From NCBI GenBank assembly GCA_900546445.1, contig URCV01000016.1, forward strand, positions 1-34,104: a DNA stretch of 34,104 nt. The letters run 5' to 3'. The stretch is from an uncultured Bacteroidales bacterium (lineage in GTDB: Bacteria > Bacteroidota > Bacteroidia > Bacteroidales > UBA932). Each line of letters starts with the position of its first letter. The first letter of the stretch is position 1. Under the pieces are notes generated by a model. That model was not told the DNA's origin, made no database searches, and saw only the letters and a list, made by a program, of their open reading frames with translations. Positions 15,901 through 23,554 of this stretch are shown here, in pieces. Made by a program: the position numbers and the translations under genes.

Positions 15901-16199
15901 TCGTGTACAAGCTCGAGAGCTATAACCTATTCGCACAGATGCTCGAATCGCTTAACCAGGACGTGCTTTCATTCCTTCTCAGGTCGTTTATCCCTATTAA
16001 GGAGAATCAGCCGAGCAGACCGGTTCAGGCATCGCCTGCGCAGTCTCGCCTCCAGGCTCATCGTAACGACTTGGTGACTAACGGAGAGCAGAAGGTCAAG
16101 GCTCCGGTGATAGCAGACAAGAAGATAGGCCGAAACGACCCGTGTCCGTGCGGAAGCGGCCTTAAATACAAGAATTGCCACGGAAAAGGATTGGTATAA
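12918..16199 (+). CDS. secA: Preprotein translocase ATPase SecA
   Basis: SecA drives secretory proteins through SecYEG using ATP. Of 1093 residues, Walker A (MATGEGKTLVA) is near 190-200, the Walker B/DEAD region VDEVDSVLIDDARTP near 296-310, the GTDIKL and Q-rich RQLRGRAGRQGDPGSS motifs of NBD2 near 700-735, and the C-terminal zinc motif DPCPCGSGLKYKNCHG near 1074-1089 (Cys-x-Cys...Cys-His), which binds SecB or ribosomes. It is longer than E. coli SecA (901 aa), with insertions after residue 330 (EAKKKMAEGDEAEGGKL), usual for Bacteroidota. The gene has its own promoter (12860-12891) and is followed 18 bases later by the bactofilin gene. Frame is intact throughout. Confidence 0.98.
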   Translation: MALANLIKSVFGSKAERDYKAVKPILDKVLASYETIDKLSDDELRAHSARLRQHMIDVEAPFENRIAEIKAKLDEDLPISEKVKLAEESDKLVKDEDDAIEKALDEILPEAFAIVKSTARRFTENETITVTANDFDRELSLDKDFVHIEGDKAIYQNHWMAGGNDVKWSMVHYDVQIVGGIALHQGKIAEMATGEGKTLVATLPVFLNALAGKGVHMVTVNDYLSKRDSEWMGPIYMFHGLSVDCIDKHQPNSKERKKAYDCDITFGTNNEFGFDYLRDNMATSEADLVQRKHHYAIVDEVDSVLIDDARTPLIISGPVARAQDDEQYMEFRPFVEKLYQAQRALVNQTLNEAKKKMAEGDEAEGGKLLYRAYKGLPKYQPLIKYLSEPGVKVVMQKTENYYIQDNEKEMPVITDPLYFVISEIQHSINLTDKGQELLAQSVGNEDFFVLPDVGSKTAEIEHSDLSPAEKQAKKDALMEDFSLKSERVHTVNQLLKAYAMFEKDVDYVVMTEANGAKKVKIVDESTGRIMEGRRWSDGLHQAVEAKENVKVEAATQTFATITLQNYFRMYHKLAGMTGTAETEAGEFWSIYKLDVMVIPTNRPVLREDLPDVVYKTKKAKYAAVIDKIDELSKAGRPVLVGTTDVETSELLSRMLKMRGIKHNVLNAKEHAREAEIVAQAGMRSTVTIATNMAGRGTDIKLSDEVKAAGGLAIIGTERHDSRRVDRQLRGRAGRQGDPGSSIFYISLEDKLMRIFGAEKIAAVVDRMGMQENEALEGKVLSKAIETAQKKVEENNFGIRKNLIEYDDVMNYQREAVYARRRNAINGDKIEIDLQNMMIDSASLLVDSSSGMSYEDFSEILMARFSIDPGFDEAFYNKAKKDDIVSALCHHMQECYQRRMQALVEKLSPIIKQVYEKQGNMYKNIAIPISDGRKVITLSVDLEKAYKSEGREVAKTLSKNIILYQIDEHWKEHLREMDDLKQSVQNAVHEQKDPKVVYKLESYNLFAQMLESLNQDVLSFLLRSFIPIKENQPSRPVQASPAQSRLQAHRNDLVTNGEQKVKAPVIADKKIGRNDPCPCGSGLKYKNCHGKGLV

Positions 16200-16217
16200 T
16201 ATTTAAAACGATATATT

Positions 16218-16670
16218 ATGAATATGGATCTTTCAAAAGTTAAGAAGGCTGTAGAGCCTGAGGTAAGTGTTAACGATATCAGTCGTATTTCAGCACGCAC
16301 CATCATCAAGGGTGAGATTTCATCTGACAATGATATCAGAGTAGACGGTAAGGTAAGCGGCAAGATCTACTCGAAGGGTAAGATCGTGGTAGGTCCTCAA
16401 GCTGTCATCGAGGGCGGCCTCGCTTGTACGAATGTAGATTTCCTCGGCACCATGAAGGGCGACATCTTCGTGAAGGAACTCCTCACCATTAAGACTAATG
16501 CAGTTATCGAAGGAAACATTAACGTAAACAAGCTTCAGGTGGAGATGGGAGCACAGATAAACGGTTCTTGCCATATGATTACATCGGAAGACTACGACAA
16601 GCAATTGACTAATTTCGTGACTACTCCGGTTCCTGAAAAGGTAGTGGCAGCTCCTGTTCACAAGAAATAG
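16218..16670 (+). CDS. Bactofilin (polymer-forming cytoskeletal protein)
   Basis: This 150-residue protein has the bactofilin core at about residues 25-120. It is a series of short beta-helix turns, visible as repeats of hydrophobic/Gly pattern: TIIKGEISSDNDIRVDGKVS, GKIVVGPQAVIEGGL, TIKTNAVIEGNINVNKLQVE. Bactofilins form non-polar filaments on the inner face of the membrane and organise envelope synthesis or cell shape. The termini are short and charged and there is no membrane segment. It starts 18 bases after secA and is probably in its transcript. Its stop codon directly abuts the stop of the convergent Zn-ribbon gene, with no base between them. Confidence 0.92.
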   Translation: MNMDLSKVKKAVEPEVSVNDISRISARTIIKGEISSDNDIRVDGKVSGKIYSKGKIVVGPQAVIEGGLACTNVDFLGTMKGDIFVKELLTIKTNAVIEGNINVNKLQVEMGAQINGSCHMITSEDYDKQLTNFVTTPVPEKVVAAPVHKK

Positions 16671-17042
16671 TCAGGCGGAGATATATTCTATATTGAATAC
16701 GCGTGCCTTCGAAATTTGATATCTTATGTCATAGCAGTGATATAGCCGCTGATTTGCGGTTCCTGCGGTAAAGGTGCAGTATTCGGGATTGAATCCTAAG
16801 GCGTCCAGCTCTTTGAGTTGGGCGCTATTTATTTTGCTGTCCAGAAGCTTTTTCAAGATGTTATAGTTCTGCTCTATGGTGCGTATGGTGTTCTTACGCA
16901 TTTTCAGGCGCATGGCCCTTATGGAGTTATTATAAGAGGTCTTGCATTCGTTACAGCAATACTTCTTGTCGCTACGCCCGTAGATGGGGGAATTGCAGTT
17001 AAGACAGTAGCAATCCGTCTGTGGTTTGATGAAATAGTCCAT
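16671..17042 (-). CDS. Small Zn-ribbon protein of unknown function
   Basis: From the ATG at 17042 the protein has 123 residues (a TTG six codons earlier is possible). The N-terminus carries CYCLNCNSPIYGRSDKKYCC followed by NECK, with cysteines spaced as C-x2-C ... C-x3-C, a zinc-ribbon that resembles DUF2116-type or FCS-like fingers. The middle is a basic helix (SIRAMRLKMRKNTIRTIEQN) and the end carries LDALGFNPEYCTF and CYDIRYQISK. Similar small proteins occur in Bacteroidota, but no function is known to me. It converges on the bactofilin gene and diverges from ssb across a 270-bp region containing AAAGAAAC repeats. Confidence 0.75.
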   Translation of the reverse strand: MDYFIKPQTDCYCLNCNSPIYGRSDKKYCCNECKTSYNNSIRAMRLKMRKNTIRTIEQNYNILKKLLDSKINSAQLKELDALGFNPEYCTFTAGTANQRLYHCYDIRYQISKARVFNIEYISA

Positions 17043-17098
17043 TTTAGTGCTTTTTCGCAATATAGGCCGTATTTGGTCACTCGGTACTTTTTTCTACG

Positions 17099-17226
17099 GT
17101 TTCTTTATTTAAAGTTTTTCTTTTGTCGTGAAAGAAACAGCAAGCGGACATAAAGAAACGGATGCGACCTTTAAGAAACGTATCAATTTTCAGTTTTTCG
17201 TCCCGGAGATTGTGTTTTCCGGAAAA
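17099..17226. promoter_or_regulatory. Iterated AAAGAAAC sites and a 12-bp palindrome
   Basis: AAAGAAAC occurs at 17131-17138 and 17152-17159, TAAGAAAC at 17172-17179, and the inverse GTTTCTTT at 17099-17106. The three direct copies are spaced 21 and 20 bp, two helical turns. Downstream, TTTTCCGGAAAA (17215-17226) is a perfect 12-bp palindrome. They lie between the divergent Zn-ribbon and ssb genes and may be binding sites controlling one or both. No standard promoter was found here. Confidence 0.45.
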
Positions 17227-17312
17227 AGTCTTGGAACTTTGCCATCGGAAGTTTTGTGGCGCGCAGCGAGACTTCCGCGAAAATTAATAACAAACTTAGT
17301 AAACTTCGAAAA

Positions 17313-17660
17313 ATGGAAAATTTGAATCGAGTCGAACTACGAGGCGTCGTAGGAAATGTAAAAGTCCAGACTGTGTCGGACAATAGAGTGTATCGCTTTA
17401 CCTTAGCCACATCTCGCGCGTATAAGGACAAGAACGGTACGGCGGTCATAGAGACGACCTGGCATCAGGTGGTGGCTTGGGAAAACGACAATATGCCTGA
17501 CCTAAGCCAGATAGAAAAGGGTTCCAAACTCTATGTCAGCGGTCGCATCCGCAACCAAAAGTACTTGAACTCAGAAGATGTGGAAAAACAGGTGGTGGAA
17601 GTGGTCGCAAATCGTGTGGTTTTCGTGGAGTCACAGGAACCTCTCGCTTATGAAATGTAG
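17313..17660 (+). CDS. Single-stranded DNA-binding protein, short form
   Basis: This 115-residue OB-fold SSB starts MENLNRVELRGVVGNVKVQT and has the conserved block TTWHQVVAW near residues 47-55, then LYVSGRIRNQKY and VEVVANRVVFV. It ends PLAYEM, with neither the glycine/glutamine-rich linker nor the acidic DDDIPF-type tail that recruits replication partners in full-length SSB, so it is either a paralog or a conjugation/recombination-type SSB. I chose the ATG at 17313: the 19 residues before it in the open frame do not look like SSB. Its stop is 16 bases before the fimbrial subunit gene, which is unusual company and suggests shared transcription. Confidence 0.9.
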   Translation: MENLNRVELRGVVGNVKVQTVSDNRVYRFTLATSRAYKDKNGTAVIETTWHQVVAWENDNMPDLSQIEKGSKLYVSGRIRNQKYLNSEDVEKQVVEVVANRVVFVESQEPLAYEM

Positions 17661-17676
17661 TATTTAATTTATAGCT

Positions 17677-18630
17677 ATGAAAACAAAAACATTTATTTGT
17701 GCCCTTCTGGGCATCGTGTCACTAGTGTCTTGTAACAAGACGATTTCCGAAGTCGAATATCCCGAAGGAGAGCTTTGCTCCCTGGTGGTGAATGCCAGCA
17801 GTGAGATCTCGGTGAAGACGACGGGAAGTAAGGAAACCATTACTGCTAATGAAAAACTTATCAAGACTCTGCAAGTCTTCGTGTTCAGGGGCGATTTCTT
17901 GGACGCATATCAGAAGGCTACCACATCGTCTGTGTCCCTCACCTGTACGGCCGGCGAAAGACGCGTCTACGCCGTGGTGAATGCTCCCGATTTGTCTTCG
18001 ATTTCGAGCAAATCGGCATTGGAGGCCTATCTGGTGGACCTTTCGGCCAATACCGCCTCTTCTCTGGTGATGATAGGCGTCGCGAATGCCACTCTTCCGG
18101 GAGAGGAAACCGTGAACATCGCGGTTAACAGGATGGTAGCCAGAGTCGTGGTCAACAAAATCTCTCGCGAATTCGAGTCGGCATCGCTGGGTGCGCTTAA
18201 GTTTGTCGTAAAGGGCATCTATCTAAGCGATGTGGCCGGAAACGGAAGCATCTCCGGAGCTGCAGCTCCTAGCAAATGGTACAACACCTCTAATAAGAAG
18301 GATGACTGTCCGGCGCTTCTTTCCGACAAGCCCAATGCGGAAATCGCAGACAAAGGCGCTTATTCTACAGCTCATTATTTTTATTCTATGCCTAATAAGG
18401 TGGCTCAGAAGACTAAATTGGTAGTGGAAGCGCAGTTGGGCGACAAGACATTCTATTATCCAATAGAGCTTCCGGCGCTTGAGAGCAACAAGTCTTACGA
18501 GATAGCGAACATATTAGTGAAAAGGCCAGGTGCCGATACTCCGGATGCCCCTGTCACCAGCGACGCCATTACTTTCAGCGTCAGCGTAAACGACTGGATT
18601 ACAGTGCCTATCGTAGAACAGATAATATAA
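17677..18630 (+). CDS. Fimbrial major subunit, FimA/Mfa1-like lipoprotein
   Basis: This 317-residue precursor has a lipoprotein signal ending SLVSC (Cys19). The mature part has the two-domain beta-rich plan of P. gingivalis type V pilins: an N-terminal strand region (LCSLVVNASSEISVKTTGSK), LQVFVFRGDFLDAYQKA, AGERRVYAVVNAP, then VNRMVARVVVNKIS starting the second domain, and the C-terminal strand FSVSVNDWITVPIVEQ used for strand exchange. In this family the lipidated precursor crosses the outer membrane, an arginine/lysine-specific protease removes the first strand, and subunits polymerise by donor-strand exchange. Possible cleavage lies near KTTGSK. It is first of three fimbrial genes; the anchor gene follows after 13 bases. 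Confidence 0.88.
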   Translation: MKTKTFICALLGIVSLVSCNKTISEVEYPEGELCSLVVNASSEISVKTTGSKETITANEKLIKTLQVFVFRGDFLDAYQKATTSSVSLTCTAGERRVYAVVNAPDLSSISSKSALEAYLVDLSANTASSLVMIGVANATLPGEETVNIAVNRMVARVVVNKISREFESASLGALKFVVKGIYLSDVAGNGSISGAAAPSKWYNTSNKKDDCPALLSDKPNAEIADKGAYSTAHYFYSMPNKVAQKTKLVVEAQLGDKTFYYPIELPALESNKSYEIANILVKRPGADTPDAPVTSDAITFSVSVNDWITVPIVEQII

Positions 18631-18643
18631 TTTATAGTTAAAG

Positions 18644-19405
18644 ATGCGTGTCAAGTGTTACATAATGGCGGCATTGGTCGGATTGACTGCCACGCTCGGA
18701 TGCAGCGTAAAGACAGATCGAAGCGAATGTCCCGGTCTTCTATATATGAGTGTTTATGGGGGAGACGAAGATATAATGTATGCCAATGTGATCGGGGACG
18801 ACTATGAACACTTGATGCGTATCTCAAAGAGAGAAGGCGTGGGAGTTGCGGCCTTCGAATTGCCTAAGTATGAGGTTTTTAATGTGATGTTTTCCAGTGG
18901 ATCTCCTATGTCGTGGGATGGAATCATCGATATGGGAGAACAGATGCCGCAACTTTACGCCGTGAATCGGGAAATCATATGTGAATCAGATGTAACTGAA
19001 CTTAAGGTTAAACTGGAAAAACAGTATTGTAGAATAAATGTCATGGTGGTGGGCCTGGATTGCAGGGTGAGGATAAGAGGCGACGTGATGGGTATCGATA
19101 TGAATGACCTCACCCCGCTTCCGGGCCTGTTTTGTGTGGAACAATCACCTGTAATCGACATTCACAGTAAAAGTCAGCATTTCGTCTTCGACGTCCCGCG
19201 CCAGATAGACGATTCCCTGATGCTGGAGATGGTGGTCGAAAGTAGCGGACTGTCTCCGGTTTACACCTACGACCTTGGTAAAAGGCTGATGGAAAGCGGC
19301 GTGGACTGGAACAAGCCTTCGCTCGACGATGTCTATGTGAATATCGAATATATGGACAACAAATTCGTTTTTGAAATTCAAAACTGGGATAAGATAGAAT
19401 TATGA
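18644..19405 (+). CDS. Mfa2/FimB-like fimbrial anchor lipoprotein
   Basis: This 253-residue protein has a lipoprotein signal (TATLGC, Cys20) followed at once by VKTDRSECPG, the signature after the lipidated Cys in FimB/Mfa2 family anchors, which end and anchor type V pili in the outer membrane. Two beta domains follow, with CRINVMVVGLDCRVRIRGDV at the start of the second and VNIEYMDNKFVFEIQNWDKI as the closing strand. Two extra cysteines in the second domain (CRINVMVVGLDC) could form a disulfide. The stop overlaps the next start as ATGA, so translation of the next gene is probably coupled. Confidence 0.85.
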   Translation: MRVKCYIMAALVGLTATLGCSVKTDRSECPGLLYMSVYGGDEDIMYANVIGDDYEHLMRISKREGVGVAAFELPKYEVFNVMFSSGSPMSWDGIIDMGEQMPQLYAVNREIICESDVTELKVKLEKQYCRINVMVVGLDCRVRIRGDVMGIDMNDLTPLPGLFCVEQSPVIDIHSKSQHFVFDVPRQIDDSLMLEMVVESSGLSPVYTYDLGKRLMESGVDWNKPSLDDVYVNIEYMDNKFVFEIQNWDKIEL

Positions 19406-22209
19406 AACGCTTCATTTGGGTATTGGCAGCAGCGGCCGTCCTCATATCATCTTGTATGAAGGAAGAGATCGATGCCCGAAAGGTCGAAGTGATAATAAGG
19501 GCTGAGGGTATGTCTTCCAAAAGTTCGCTCGATGTCGATGAGAATAAGATCGTCGACCTTAACGTCTATGCCTATTGCGGGGGAGTGCTCTATTTCGACG
19601 GCTACTCGCAGGGCGAAAGCGTAAAGCTTCTTCTGGACGGAAAACGGGAATATACCATCTACCTTCTGGCCAATTCCGGCAAGGTCGCTCCCACCTATAA
19701 GGAATCCGAAATGGACAGTATGAAGTGCGACTTCGTCTATAAAAGAGAGGGAGCCCTTCCCATGTGCCTAAGCGAAGGCAGGAAAATCCGGGTGGGAGGC
19801 ACTGCGACTATGACTTACACTTTTTCTCTGACCAGACTCGTGTCGAAATATACGGTAAGTCTTAAGGATTTGCTCGAGGAATGCCGATTCGAAGCGAGGT
19901 CCGCGAGGATCTTGCAGGAGGCTTCCTGCGTGTACCCATTTGCTTATGGAAGCGCTGCCCATTCCGTAGTCGACGGGGACAGTGCGAGCGAAACGGACAT
20001 CGCAGCCCTGAACCGTGGGGAATGCGTCGACTTCTACGTGCTTGAAAACTGCCAAGGCCTTCTGCTCGAAGGAAACGTCGACCCGTGGAAGAAGGAGCCC
20101 TCTTCCATACCTGAGAAAGCGCATCTGTGCAGCTATTTGGAATTGGCCGGAAACTGGACTACAGGAGGGGCGGAGGCGGACCTTAACCTACGATTCTACC
20201 TGGGAGGCGACAATGTCGCCGATTTCAATGTGGTCAGAAACACTAATGTAAGAATAGAGCTATACTTGTCCGACAGCGGTACCTTGAAGTACACGTGGAA
20301 GTCGAGTTTGGACAATATGGACGATAGGCGCACATTGCGCTTCAAGAGCTATAATAACTATATCTATCAAGAAGATGGATGGACGGAGGTGCCGGTCGAG
20401 GTGTATCCTTCGAATATGACATTCAAAGCGCAGATGGAAGGCCGTGATATGGAGTGTAAGGTGTCTCAGGGAAAGGTCTATGTGAGAGGCCTTTACGATG
20501 GAGACGAGTACCGCGAGGGAAATCTGGCCCTGTCTTCCTGGGATGGCGCCCATAATGCATCGGCCCGCGTCAGCCTTCGCTATAGGCCGCAGCCGTTCAC
20601 TGCCTATGAAGCCAGAATGCCGCAGTGCATAGGGGAGTATGGATACATAACTTTCGATAAGGTCGAGCATCCCGTGATTATCTCTACGTCCGGTCCTGTC
20701 TGGAACATAGACGACGGAAGCATCACTGAGCCTTGCGAATACGAGGATCCGCAGTCGGGAGATCGCCTTTACTGTTTCCCTTCTTCGCGAACTCTCCACA
20801 TCTATCGCTCTAAGGTGTCCGGAACGGCCACGATAAGCATTCGCAGCTTTAAGAGCAGCAAGTCCTTCAGTCTGGGGAGTGCCTATTATCCTGAGCTCCG
20901 GCTTAACGACGGGTTCGTATCGGAAGCGGGATGTCATAATGTCCTGGAAAACGGCAAGTATTACGACTCGCATTACACGGCCGGCCTTCTTTACGAGGAC
21001 GGAAGCGTCGTGCCTATGAGCCGTTTCAAAATGCCTCAGGAAGTACTTCTTTATAAGGGACTTGACGAAAAGCCGAGTAACTACTATAAGACTTTCGACG
21101 AAGTCTATGGGGTGCCGATGTTCACTACTACTGCTCCTTCTGATAAGGCGGTGTTCATGCCTCCTTATAACTCGCCGGACGCCAGGTACGAATACTTCGA
21201 CGACACGGATATGCTCTATGAAAATACGGCTTTCGGGCTCAAGGCTCTGCCGGACACCGACTACGAGTGCACTTTCGCACTGAACGGATGCCATCTTAAG
21301 AAGACGGCACGGGTGCATTGCGTAAAGGCTTTCCCGTCGCAGAGGAATCTGGGCGAAATCCATAACTATCAGGTGGCTCCTTCTACCTTAAGAAAGGATA
21401 GCGTGCCTCTCGATTTTACGGAGGGCGGAAAGTACGATTCTCCTGCGAGGTATCTGGTGAATTGGGAGGTTAGGCACACTATGTCCGACGGCTCGCTTTC
21501 TGCCGCCTTTTCCGCAGGTTCGAACGATATCTACAGTCAGGCCCTTTCCATTAAGGAGAACGAGATGTTCTTTAAGAAGATGAGCTCCGACGTGTTCCCT
21601 TCGTGCGGCTCCATGGTCCTAAAGGGGACAGTGAAGAATCCGCATACAGGCGCGACCTTTACTGGCTATTACCGGCTCGACCTGGTGCTTTTCGTAAGCA
21701 TAGGGTGTCAGTTCGACTTCGTCTATCCGTCCACGCCTTTTAAGATAGGAATCTCCTATGTGCCTTTCTGTGAGTACTCTACGAAGGCGCTGGCCTCTCA
21801 GTGGAACGACAACATTCCGGATTTCCTACAGGTAAGGTCTCATTATAAGTCGGATGTCTATAGCATCAAGGTGCCTTCGAAGGCAAATGAGAATCAGTGG
21901 TACGAGAGCAATGCCGACTTTACACCGAGGCCTATTGTGCAGGACGCTATGAAGGAATTGGCCCCGTATAAGGCGATGTTCGATTTCGAGTTCATGTGGT
22001 TTTTCGGTAGTGGGAACGAGCATTTCTGCACGCGAAGCGGTTTTCAAGATTATCCGGCACCGGAGATGAAGGCCTACAGCGACGGGCGCAAGGGCTACTA
22101 TCATTTCGTGAGGCAGTGCGATCTGGCCAATTTCGCCCCGGTGGAAACGAATTGCGGCCTCGACAATTACCTTATCGAAGCCGCATATGGAAGTGTAAGC
22201 AAATATTAG
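19402..22209 (+). CDS. Large DUF4906-like lipoprotein, probable pilus accessory/tip
   Basis: This 935-residue lipoprotein has a signal peptide ending LISSC (Cys18) followed by MKEEID, an acidic stretch like the surface-export signal of Bacteroidota lipoproteins. The N-terminal 300 residues are fimbrillin-like (VDLNVYAYCGGVLYFDGYS, TRLVSKYTVSL, DFYVLENCQGLL), the last being a landmark of DUF4906 proteins. After YNNYIYQEDGWTEVPVEVYP come several beta-rich regions without a family I recognise. The C-terminus holds an aromatic segment MFDFEFMWFFGSGNEHFCTR. Type V pili carry large tip or accessory proteins encoded after the anchor, so a binding role is likely; ligand unknown. Its stop overlaps the stop of the convergent transporter by 4 bp. 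Confidence 0.82.
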   Translation: MKRFIWVLAAAAVLISSCMKEEIDARKVEVIIRAEGMSSKSSLDVDENKIVDLNVYAYCGGVLYFDGYSQGESVKLLLDGKREYTIYLLANSGKVAPTYKESEMDSMKCDFVYKREGALPMCLSEGRKIRVGGTATMTYTFSLTRLVSKYTVSLKDLLEECRFEARSARILQEASCVYPFAYGSAAHSVVDGDSASETDIAALNRGECVDFYVLENCQGLLLEGNVDPWKKEPSSIPEKAHLCSYLELAGNWTTGGAEADLNLRFYLGGDNVADFNVVRNTNVRIELYLSDSGTLKYTWKSSLDNMDDRRTLRFKSYNNYIYQEDGWTEVPVEVYPSNMTFKAQMEGRDMECKVSQGKVYVRGLYDGDEYREGNLALSSWDGAHNASARVSLRYRPQPFTAYEARMPQCIGEYGYITFDKVEHPVIISTSGPVWNIDDGSITEPCEYEDPQSGDRLYCFPSSRTLHIYRSKVSGTATISIRSFKSSKSFSLGSAYYPELRLNDGFVSEAGCHNVLENGKYYDSHYTAGLLYEDGSVVPMSRFKMPQEVLLYKGLDEKPSNYYKTFDEVYGVPMFTTTAPSDKAVFMPPYNSPDARYEYFDDTDMLYENTAFGLKALPDTDYECTFALNGCHLKKTARVHCVKAFPSQRNLGEIHNYQVAPSTLRKDSVPLDFTEGGKYDSPARYLVNWEVRHTMSDGSLSAAFSAGSNDIYSQALSIKENEMFFKKMSSDVFPSCGSMVLKGTVKNPHTGATFTGYYRLDLVLFVSIGCQFDFVYPSTPFKIGISYVPFCEYSTKALASQWNDNIPDFLQVRSHYKSDVYSIKVPSKANENQWYESNADFTPRPIVQDAMKELAPYKAMFDFEFMWFFGSGNEHFCTRSGFQDYPAPEMKAYSDGRKGYYHFVRQCDLANFAPVETNCGLDNYLIEAAYGSVSKY

Positions 22210-23480
22210 CTGTTTGCTTTCTTAGGGTCCTTGAAACAAATGCAGAACAGTACGCCTACTACCAGAGCGTAGCCTGCGAAGATGTACCAAGCCTTGCTCC
22301 ACGACGGCTGAGCAGCCTCGAAGACGCATTTGTTAATGACTGCGCCTGCAGCGAGAGTTCCTATTGTAGCGCCAAGTCCGTTAGTCATAAGCATAAACAG
22401 ACCCTGAGCCGATGAGCGAATGTCCTTAGGAGCGTTCTCGTTAACGTAGAGTGACCCCGAGATGTTGAAGAAGTCGAATGCCACACCATACACTACGCAG
22501 CTGAGGATGAAGAGGATTACTCCAGGCATGTCCGGAGTTCCAAGTCCGAAGAATCCGAAGCGGAACACCCAAGCGAACATCGCGATGAGCATCACTTTCT
22601 TAATGCCGAACTTCTTCATGAAGAAAGGAATGAGAAGGATGCAGAGCGTCTCGGAAATCTGAGAGATGGAGATGAGCGCGTTAGAGTTCTTTACTGCGAA
22701 TGTGTTAGCGTATTCAGGGTTCTCGCCGAACGAGCCGAGGAAGGTGTTAGCATAGCCGTTGGTAATCTGAAGCGATGCTCCGAGAAGCATGGAGAAGATG
22801 AAGAATACGGCGAACTGCCTGTCCTTAAACAGGGTAAATGCCTTAAGCCCCAGGCTGTCTGCCAGGCTCGCATTACTACCCTTCTTAGTAGGGCATTCAG
22901 GCATGGTGAGGGCATAGCCGCACATAATGATGCTGAGAATACCTGACGAGAAGAGCTGAGTATATGAATCCTGCATAGCCACTCCGCCTATCTGTACGAA
23001 GTTAGTCGCAAGCATGCTTACGATGAATCCCACGGTTCCGAACACGCGGATAGGAGGGAAGTCCTTAACTGGGTCCTTTCCGGCTTTCTCGAGTGCGTTA
23101 TATGCGACTGAGTTCACGAGTGCGATGGTAGGCATAAAGAAAGCCACGCTGATGCTGTAGAGCAGGAAGAGCGGTGCGAATTCGATGGCCGTACCTGCGT
23201 TCATACAGTAGATGCCTGCTCCTATCATGGAGATTCCGGCCAATCCGTGGCACATCGAAAGAACCTTCTGCGCCTGGATCTTGCGGTCGGCCAATATGCC
23301 CATCAATGCAGGCATGAATATGGACACGATGCCCTGCATTGCGAAGAACCATTTGATCTGCGGACCCATATTGATTTCGCCCAAATAGCGTCCAAGTGAA
23401 GTTAGGTAAGCGCCCCAAACTGCGAATTCGAGGAAGTTTAGAATAATCAGTCTAAGACTGATGGATGAATTGTTTTGCAT
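22206..23480 (-). CDS. MFS transporter, nucleoside:H+ symporter (NupG-like)
   Basis: This 424-residue inner-membrane protein has twelve predicted hydrophobic segments in two halves joined by a loop near residues 195-215 (PECPTKKGSNASLADSLGLK). The N-terminus (SLRLIILNFLEFAVWGAYLTSLGRYL) and GILADRKIQAQKVLSMCHG match the nucleoside proton symporter branch of the MFS (NupG/XapB), common in Bacteroidota as a nucleoside uptake permease. Substrate choice is inference from family. The gene is single, divergent from tgt with 74 bases between the ATGs, and has a -7-like box at 23513-23520. It converges on the fimbrial operon with a 4-bp overlap. Confidence 0.85.
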   Translation of the reverse strand: MQNNSSISLRLIILNFLEFAVWGAYLTSLGRYLGEINMGPQIKWFFAMQGIVSIFMPALMGILADRKIQAQKVLSMCHGLAGISMIGAGIYCMNAGTAIEFAPLFLLYSISVAFFMPTIALVNSVAYNALEKAGKDPVKDFPPIRVFGTVGFIVSMLATNFVQIGGVAMQDSYTQLFSSGILSIIMCGYALTMPECPTKKGSNASLADSLGLKAFTLFKDRQFAVFFIFSMLLGASLQITNGYANTFLGSFGENPEYANTFAVKNSNALISISQISETLCILLIPFFMKKFGIKKVMLIAMFAWVFRFGFFGLGTPDMPGVILFILSCVVYGVAFDFFNISGSLYVNENAPKDIRSSAQGLFMLMTNGLGATIGTLAAGAVINKCVFEAAQPSWSKAWYIFAGYALVVGVLFCICFKDPKKANS

Positions 23481-23512
23481 TATAGTTCGTATTATTGATT
23501 ATTCAAGTAGTG

Positions 23513-23520
23513 CAAAAATA
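23513..23520 (-). promoter_or_regulatory. Putative -7 box for the NupG-like gene
   Basis: The minus strand reads TATTTTTG, a full TAnnTTTG match, 33 bases before the ATG. No TTTG at the -33 distance. On the other strand TATATTTG (23543-23550) lies only 4 bases before the tgt ATG, which would make tgt leaderless or be a chance match. Confidence 0.45.
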
Positions 23521-23554
23521 CAAGAAATTGTCGGATTATTGCTATATTTGGGAT

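Noticed and set aside
17099..17180. CRISPR-like or iteron origin from the AAAGAAAC repeats
   Set aside because: Repeats are 8 bases, too few and without conserved spacers or a Rep gene. Treated as possible binding sites.
17256..17312. N-terminal extension of ssb (19 residues)
   Set aside because: The extension MARSETSAKINNKLSKLRK is unlike SSB N-termini and the ATG at 17313 starts directly at the OB-fold.
23543..23550. TATATTTG as tgt promoter
   Set aside because: Only 4 bases before the ATG and without a TTTG at the right distance; it would imply a leaderless mRNA. Left as uncertain.
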